A stretch of DNA of 49,755 nucleotides from an uncultured Clostridia bacterium (GTDB lineage Bacteria; Bacillota; Clostridia; TANB77; CAG-508): the NCBI GenBank assembly GCA_947585105.1, contig CANPWV010000009.1, positions 1 to 49,755 of the forward strand, read 5' to 3'. Below, piece by piece: positions 44,076 through 49,755 of this stretch (position 1 is the first letter of the stretch; every line of letters begins with the position of its first letter). Both the position numbers and the translations under genes were made by a program. The notes beneath the pieces were generated by a model. It saw only the letters and a list, made by a program, of their open reading frames with translations, had not been told where the DNA came from and ran no database searches.

Positions 44076-47000
44076 TTAATTTATTTTTAGATTTTCTTCT
44101 CCAGCTAATTCTTTTAATTTTTCAAGTGTTTCTTTATCTATAAATATTTTTCCGCAATCTCTTATCTCATCTCCAACTGTAACTTCTATTTTAGTATCAC
44201 AATTTGGCTTTTTAGAATAAATTCTTATAAAATTTCTCAAAGATTCTTTCCTCTCTTCTGAAAATTCTGTTATATTAACATTTATTTTTTCATAATAATT
44301 ATCATCTTCGGCAACTTCTTTTATATTACTAGCCACTATCTTTGTAGGTTCGTCTTCTCTTATAGAAAGTCTTCCTTCAACATAAACAATTTTTTCCTCT
44401 TCTATTGCGTAAGAGCATCTATTAAAAACGCTCTCAAATACAATAACTTCAAAGCTTCCATATAAATCGTCAATAGTAACAAAAGCCATCATAGAATTAT
44501 TTTTTGTGATTTTCTTTTTAACTTTTGAAATTATTCCTAAACATTTTACAGATTCATCTTCTTTATGTTTCTTTAATTTTCCAGTTTCTTCTAATTCTGT
44601 ATCAATTTCAGCAATTTCTAACGAATTTATATTTGTCGTTTTTTCTATTTTATTTTTCAATTTTTCAAGTGGGTGTCCTGATAAATAAATTCCAAGCATC
44701 TCTTTTTCCATTGCTAAAAAGTCTCTTGTATCAAACTCTTCAAGTTCATTAAACACATATTGTTTATTTTCCTTTTCTTCTCCAGAGCTTTCCATCAAAT
44801 CAAATACTGAAACTTGATTTTTCATTTTTTCTTTTTTAGAACTATTAATTGTATCTAATATATCTTCAAATGAGGCTGTAAGAGTGCTTCTAGTCTTTCC
44901 GAACTCATCAAAACATCCAGCTTTTATTAAACTTTCTATACATTTTCTATTAATAGCAAGTTCTGATACTCTTTCACAAAAATCTGTAAAACTCTCGAAT
45001 TTTCCATTTTTATTTCTTTCTTTTACAATTTCGTCTATTACAGCTGTTCCAACATTTTTTATACTTCCCATACCATATCTAATTTTTCCATTTTGAACAG
45101 AAAAACCAGAAAAACTTTCATTTATACTTGGCTTCAATATTTCAATTCCAAGATTTTTACATTCTTCGATATATACAGGAATCTTATCCAAATTATCTAA
45201 GAAGCTATTTAAAGTAGCAGCCATAAATTCTTCAGGATAATATCTTTTTAAGTACGCTGTTCTGTAAGCAACAACTGAATAACAAGCAGCGTGTGATTTA
45301 TTAAACGCATATTTTGCAAACTCAGCCATTTCATCAAATATTTTATTTGCACTTTTTTCATCTATTCCATTTCTTATACAACCAGGAACTACTATATTTC
45401 CATTTTCATCTACTTGACCATGAATAAAGATTTCTCTTTCTTTTGCCATTACATCAAGTTTTTTCTTTCCCATAGCTCTTCTTACAAGGTCAGCTCTTCC
45501 AAGTGAATAACCAGCTAAATCTCTTACAATTTGCATAACTTGCTCTTGATAAACCATACAACCATAAGTTACATTTAAAATAGGCTCTAAAGAAGGGTGT
45601 GTATATTCATTATGTCCTGGATTTTGTTTTCCTTTGATATATCTAGGAATTTGGTCCATTGGTCCAGGTCTATATAAAGAAACGCCAGCTATCAAATCTT
45701 CCAAACAGTCAGGCTTTAATTCCTTCATAAATGAAGTCATTCCTTTGCTTTCAAATTGGAAAATTCCATAAGTTTGCCCGTCAGCCCACAACTTATAAAC
45801 ACTTTGGTCATTCATTTCTTCGTCAAATTTTACATCTATTCCTCTGTTTTCCTTAACAAATTCAATACAATCTTCAATTACAGTAAGGGTCCTTAATCCT
45901 AAAAAATCCATTTTTAGCAACCCTAGCTCTTCTAACAAAGTCATAGTATATTGAGTAGCTGTATTTCCCTCATTTAAATATAATGGAACATAAGTATCTA
46001 CTGGATCTTTTGTTATAACAACTCCGGCAAGCGTGAGTAGAAGCGTTTTTTGGCATTCCTTCTAATGATTTTGAAATATCTATTAATCTTTTTACTGTAT
46101 CATCTTCTTCATATAAAGCCTTTAGCTCTTTTACTTCATTTAAAGCTTGCTCGATTGTAATATGAATCTCTCTTGGAATTAATTTAGCAATTTTATCAAC
46201 CTCTGGAAGTGGTATATTTAGTACTCTTCCGACACTTCTAATAACATTTTTAGCAGCTAAAGTTCCAAAAGTTATAATCTGTGAAACATGGTCTATTCCA
46301 TATTTATTAGTTACGTATTCTATAACTTTTTCTCTTTTTCTATCTGAAAAATCAACGTCAAAATCAGGCATACTAATTCTTTCCGGATTCAAAAATCTTT
46401 CAAATAGTAAGCCATATTTTATAGGATCAATATCTGTAATTTCCATAGAATAAGCGATAATTGAGCCAGCACCGCTACCTCTTCCCGGTCCTACAGGAAT
46501 ATCATGTGTTTTAGCAAAATTTATAAAGTCCCAAACAATTAGAAAATAGTCGACATATCCCATCTTTGAAATAACACTCATTTCGTAATCAGCTCTTTGT
46601 CTTATTTCTTCTGAGAAATCTTTTCCATATCTATTTATTAAGCCTTTTTCGGCAATCATTCTAAAATATTCTTCATGTGTCTTATATTCTTTTGGAACTT
46701 CATAATTCGGAAGTTTTGTAACTCCAAATTCAAAATCAAAATTACATTTATCAGCGATTTTCACAGTATTCTCAATAGCTTCAGGAACAGCCTCAAAATA
46801 ATCAGTCATTTCTTCTGGACTTTTAATGTAAAATTCATCTGTATCAAATTTCATTCTATCTTCATCTGTAATTCGCTTTCCAGTTTGCATACAAAGTAAT
46901 ATTTCATGATTAAAACTATCCTCTTTTTTCAAGTAATGTGCGTCATTTGTAGCAACAAGTGGAATATTTAATTTTCTAGATAAGCTAATTAATTTTTGAT

Positions 47001-47556
47001 TAACCATTATTTGCTCTCTTACGCCATTATTCTGAATTTCTAAGTAATAGTCGTTTCCAAATAAATTTTTATACCAAAGAGCAACTTCTTCAGCTTTTTC
47101 TAAATTATCTTCTAAAATAGCTTTACTAACTTCTCCAGCCAAACAGCCACTTAAACAAACAAGCCCTTTTGAATATTTTTGTAAAACTTCTTTATCAATT
47201 CTTGGTTTGCTATAAAATCCTTCTGTAAAGCCTATTGACACAAGCTTTATAAGATTTTGATAACCTTCTTTATCTTTTACTAATAAAATTAAATGATTAT
47301 ATTTATCATCTTCTCTTGAAAAATCTTTGTCAAATCTACTATTTGGGGCAACATACACTTCACAACCTGTAATTGCTTTTATACCTTCTTTTTGGCAAGC
47401 TTGATAAAAAAGCGCAGAACCAAACATAACTCCATGATCTGTAAGAGCAATTGCTTTCATTCCAAGCTCTTTCGCTCTTTTTGGAATATCTTTAATTCTA
47501 CACATTCCGTCTAGAAGGCTATATTCACTATGGACATGTAAATGAACGAAATCCAT
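44076..47556 (-). CDS. dnaE: DNA polymerase III alpha subunit DnaE (one CGGA +1 site)
   Basis: 1159 aa with CGGA read as Gly. PHP domain FVHLHVHSEYSLLDGMCRIK, polymerase catalytic Asp residues in ISMPDFDVDFSDRKR, GPGRGSGAGSI, then after the shift GVVITKDPVDTYVPL, EELGLLKMDFLGLRTL, AAYRTAYLKRYYPEEF-like segment, helix-hairpin-helix (IRYGMGSIKNVGTAVIDEI) and OB fold. In Firmicutes DnaE extends primers before handing over to PolC. Triplet reading ends at residue about 530, cutting off half the enzyme. It follows truA by 22 bases. Confidence 0.96.
46023..46026 (-). other. CGGA +1 recoding site in dnaE
   Basis: In-frame CGG after TGC. CGGA as Gly511 gives NASTHACGVVITK, a family hallmark (HAxGVVI). 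Confidence 0.96.
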
Positions 47557-47577
47557 AAATTTACCCCTTTCAAAAAA

Positions 47578-48318
47578 TTAATAATCGACTTTTACTAAAT
47601 ATAAACCATGAGCTGGAAGAGTTCTTCCCGCTCTATCTCTTTTTCCTGACTCTATAATTTCTGGAATTTCTTCTGGTTTAATCTTTCCGAATCCCAACAT
47701 CTAAAAGAGTTCCAGAAATTATTCTTACCATATTATATAAAAATCCATTTCCAGTAAGCTCTATATTTATTCTATCACCGTCTTGATATACTTTTCCGTC
47801 ATATATAGTTCTAACGCTATTTTTAGAGCTTGTTCCGCTAGCTTTAAATCCTTTAAAATCATGTTCTCCAACAAAATACTTTATAGCTTCTTTCATTTTT
47901 TCTACATCTAGTTTTATTGGGAAATTATACTCAAACTCTCTAAATATAGCACTTCCGAACTCAGAATTATTAATAACATATCTATAAGTTTTTGAATGAA
48001 CTGAATATCTACTATGAAAATTATCGTCTACAACTTCACTAGACTTAATTCTAATACTATTTTTCAATTTTGAATTTAAAGCAACAGAAAATTTCTCAAT
48101 TGGCAATTTTTCTGACTCTATCTTAAAATTTGCAACTTGTCCAAGAGCATAAACTCCCTTGTCTGTTCGCCCGAGAACCAATTAATTCTACTTTTTCCCC
48201 TGTTAGCTCAAATATAGCGTTTTCAATTTCTCCTTGAATATTTAGGCTGTTAGGCTGTTTCTGCCACCCGATTAAACTTTCTTCCGTCATATTCAATTAA
48301 TAATTTTATATTTCTCAT
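47578..48318 (-). CDS. truA: tRNA pseudouridine(38-40) synthase TruA (three CGGN +1 sites)
   Basis: 245 aa after three CGGN sites are read as Gly, exactly the usual TruA length. Start MRNIKLLIEYDGRKFNGWQ; catalytic Asp52 lies in GSGRTDKGVYALGQVANF-type sequence, where Gly49 is CGGG and Arg50 is CGA. The C-terminal half has NNSEFGSAIFREFEYN, GEHDFKGFKASG, NGFLYNMVRIISGTLLDVG, then GKIKPEEIPEIIESGKRDRA. TruA modifies the anticodon arm (positions 38-40), which stabilises reading frame. Triplet reading destroys the active site. Confidence 0.96.
47686..47689 (-). other. CGGA +1 recoding site 3 in truA
   Basis: In-frame CGG after ATT. CGGA as Gly210 gives LLDVGIGKIKPEEI. Confidence 0.93.
48170..48173 (-). 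other. CGGG +1 recoding site 2 in truA
   Basis: In-frame CGG after TCT. CGGG as Gly49 completes the invariant GRTD; the next codon CGA is Arg, so CGA and CGG differ in meaning. Confidence 0.97.
48267..48270 (-). other. CGGG +1 recoding site 1 in truA
   Basis: In-frame CGG after AAT. CGGG as Gly17 gives KFNGWQKQP, the conserved F-x-GWQ. Confidence 0.96.
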
Positions 48319-48337
48319 AATTTTCCCTTTTAAACAA

Positions 48338-48374
48338 AAGATGATTAATATTTTTTATCTTTATTAATCATCTT
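48338..48374 (-). terminator. terminator of cdaA
   Basis: A perfect 12-bp stem AAGATGATTAAT/ATTAATCATCTT followed on the minus strand by TTGTTT. Confidence 0.75.
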
Positions 48375-48395
48375 CTTAAAATACCTGTATATAAT

Positions 48396-49289
48396 TTATT
48401 CTTTTGTTTCCTCTGATTTTTCTACCTTTTCTTCTTTTTTAGTCTTTTTATTTTCAGAATTTCTAGGCTCTATAATCAAATTTTTAAGTAATATTTTCTT
48501 CAAAGTTTCTTCTTTTACATCAGCAATAAGTGTACCATCTTTAGCAATTGAAATTTTTCCTGTTTCTTCTGATACAACAACTACAATACTGTCGCTATTT
48601 TTTGAAAGTCCAATCGCAGCTCTATGGCGAGTTCCAAGTTCTTTTGAAATTGCTTGATCATCTGAAAGTGGCAACATACAAGCAGCAGCAGCGATTTTAT
48701 TTTCACTAATTATTAAAGCTCCATCATGTAGCGGTGTATTTGGAACGAAAATATTACAAATTAATTGTGGTGAAATTTCTGAATTTATAGCAATTCCAGT
48801 AGAAATTACATCTTGAATTTTTATATCTCTTTCAAAAACAATTAAAGCTCCTGTTTTCTTTTTAGCCATTTCAGTAGCAGCAATAGCTACCATATATATT
48901 GTTTCTTTTGTTTTATTTTCAATACTTTTTGTTGAAATTCCAAAAAATCTTTTAAACTGATTTGTTCCAAGTTGCTCCAAACTTCTTCTTAACTCTGGAG
49001 CAAACACTACAATCAGAATTATCGCACCATAAGTCATAATCGTAGTCAAAATCATATTTAAAATTCCAAGTTTTACCCAGCCACTAATTAAAGTAACTAT
49101 AATTAATATAGCAATTCCTTTTAATAATTGCCACGCACGGGTTTTTCTTAAAAATCTTATTGCTTTATATAATAAAAATAAAACAATTAAGATATCTAAA
49201 ATTCCAAGTATTAAATTCATTGGGTTTTCAGTCCAAGATTTGAAATATGTATATAAATCAAATGTATAAAGATTATTATTTTGATACAT
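48396..49289 (-). CDS. cdaA: diadenylate cyclase CdaA
   Basis: 297 aa. Three N-terminal membrane helices (MNLILGILDILIVLFLLYK, then ILIIVTLISGWVKLGIL) and the DAC domain with IVVFAPELRRSLEQLG, the catalytic TPLHDGALII (DGA) and GTRHRAAIG (RHR) motifs. It makes c-di-AMP, which controls potassium and wall homeostasis. The Lys/Glu-rich C-terminus is typical. The glmM/cdaR partners do not follow here. GAGGT ribosome site. Confidence 0.96.
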   Translation of the reverse strand: MYQNNNLYTFDLYTYFKSWTENPMNLILGILDILIVLFLLYKAIRFLRKTRAWQLLKGIAILIIVTLISGWVKLGILNMILTTIMTYGAIILIVVFAPELRRSLEQLGTNQFKRFFGISTKSIENKTKETIYMVAIAATEMAKKKTGALIVFERDIKIQDVISTGIAINSEISPQLICNIFVPNTPLHDGALIISENKIAAAACMLPLSDDQAISKELGTRHRAAIGLSKNSDSIVVVVSEETGKISIAKDGTLIADVKEETLKKILLKNLIIEPRNSENKKTKKEEKVEKSEETKE

Positions 49290-49316
49290 TCTTTTACCTC
49301 TTTTTATTTACAAATT

Positions 49317-49589
49317 TTAGCCAGAAACTAAACAAGCAATTAAAGTAGCAGCAACAGATAAAACCATTAGTAAACAAAGAACTAGAGCTAAAATTCTTGT
49401 AAAGATACTTGTTCTTTGATATGTAGCGTTATTTTTTGATTTTTCTTTTTTTCCGCTTTTAGATTTTGTTTTTACTGTATTTTTAAAAGTTTTTTCCTCT
49501 TCTTTTTCTCTTCTTTTCATTTCTTTTTTACGTTCTTTTTCAACTTTTTTGTTTTCTTTTTCTTGTTTTTTTAAATCATTATTTGCCAT
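49317..49589 (-). CDS. small Lys/Glu-rich protein with C-terminal membrane helix
   Basis: 90 aa: a highly charged N-terminal half (repeated KKE/KRE, probably a coiled coil) and one C-terminal hydrophobic helix (IFTRILALVLCLLMVLSVAATLIACL). Tail-anchored topology is inferred. Upstream of cdaA in the same direction with 27 bases between. Family unknown. Confidence 0.6.
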   Translation of the reverse strand: MANNDLKKQEKENKKVEKERKKEMKRREKEEEKTFKNTVKTKSKSGKKEKSKNNATYQRTSIFTRILALVLCLLMVLSVAATLIACLVSG

Positions 49590-49755
49590 TTTTCTCAGTC
49601 CTCTTCTTTTAATTTTAATATAGGAATTATATCACTATTTTTTTTGTTTTTCAATACAAAACCAAAAAAATATAGTAATGATATGAAAGAAATGTGATAA
49701 TGTCTTAAGTAATGAAATGAGAAAATGTCCCAACCAAAAAATAATTGTTCTCTTA

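Noticed and set aside
1367..48318. Frameshifts due to sequencing or assembly errors
   Set aside because: All 21 breaks fall at the same trinucleotide, none in a homopolymer run, and each has exactly one extra C before a Gly codon. Random errors would vary in type and place.
1367..48318. Simple reassignment of CGG to another amino acid (triplet)
   Set aside because: The reading frame changes after CGG at every site; a triplet reassignment would leave the downstream conserved sequence out of frame.
1..49755. Stop-codon reassignment (for example TGA as sense)
   Set aside because: TAA, TAG and TGA all end conserved genes at the expected lengths (for example polC TGA, uppS TAG, mutS2 TAA).
1..49755. 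CRISPR array, rRNA or tRNA genes
   Set aside because: No regular repeat-spacer pattern and no cloverleaf or rRNA-like stretch was found; the tRNA predicted to read CGGN is not in this window.

Overview
This window comes from a low-GC Gram-positive, spore-forming, Clostridia-like bacterium. PolC and DnaE occur together, sporulation-type genes (ytfJ/gerW, spoIIM) are present, gene order is Firmicutes-like (recJ-relA-hisS, miaB-mutS, frr-uppS-cdsA-rseP-polC), Shine-Dalgarno sites are strong, and there are Clostridia-type pseudopilins. Almost everything is housekeeping: replication (polC, dnaE, holA), repair (recJ, mutS, mutS2, lexA, xerD), condensin (scpA), stringent response (relA), tRNA and translation (hisS, truA, miaB, frr), lipid and wall precursors (uppS, cdsA), c-di-AMP (cdaA) and pyrimidines (pyrH). 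No rRNA, tRNA or CRISPR array was seen.

The main result is a change in how the message is read. Eleven conserved genes look frameshifted, and the break is the same every time: an in-frame CGG triplet. If CGGN is read as one four-base unit giving glycine (a +1 shift into GGN), all eleven become full-length proteins that end at a proper stop. There are 21 such sites: polC 5, truA 3, a patatin gene 3, relA 2, a PHP-family gene 2, and one each in ytfJ, recJ, mutS2, dnaE, an FAD oxidoreductase and a Ca/Na antiporter. In the sites judged here by recalled family motifs, the residue is a conserved Gly, including GRTD of TruA, GxSxG of patatin and PGRFKDY of RelA. The fourth base is A 13 times, T 5 times, G 3 times and C never. 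The preceding codon varies widely. I checked the reading frame of each CGG I could find in the conserved genes; none needs to be read as Arg. CGA is still used as Arg, and stop codons look standard. The window therefore suggests that CGG has no Arg meaning here and works as a quadruplet Gly codon or obligatory +1 shift.

Three orphan genes (3110-3628, 7118-7489, 38302-38817) break the rule: each has one in-frame CGG where a shift would end the protein early. Each has its own strong promoter and terminator and sits between core genes; two are clearly richer in GC. They look like recent arrivals from a standard-code donor.

Layout: 1-6.2 kb, an HTH regulator, ytfJ, a DUF2953 gene, small envelope genes, a pseudopilin and scpA; 6.2-8 kb, pyrH and accessory genes; 8-16.4 kb, hisS, relA, recJ, xerD, spoIIM and a PHP-family gene; 16.4-24 kb, mutS, miaB, mutS2 (plus strand) and lexA; 24-32.1 kb, the polC to frr run; 32.2-37.2 kb, a Ca2+ ATPase, an FAD oxidoreductase and a patatin; 37.3-43.4 kb, membrane genes, an accessory cassette, a PRTase-like gene, an antiporter and holA; 43.4-49.6 kb, a pseudopilin, dnaE, truA, cdaA and a small membrane protein. 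Two genes (PHP family, uppS) carry a 31-base stem-loop repeat inserted at their 3' end, with about 21-22 bp of the gene tail duplicated. There is no gene-free stretch longer than 300 bases.
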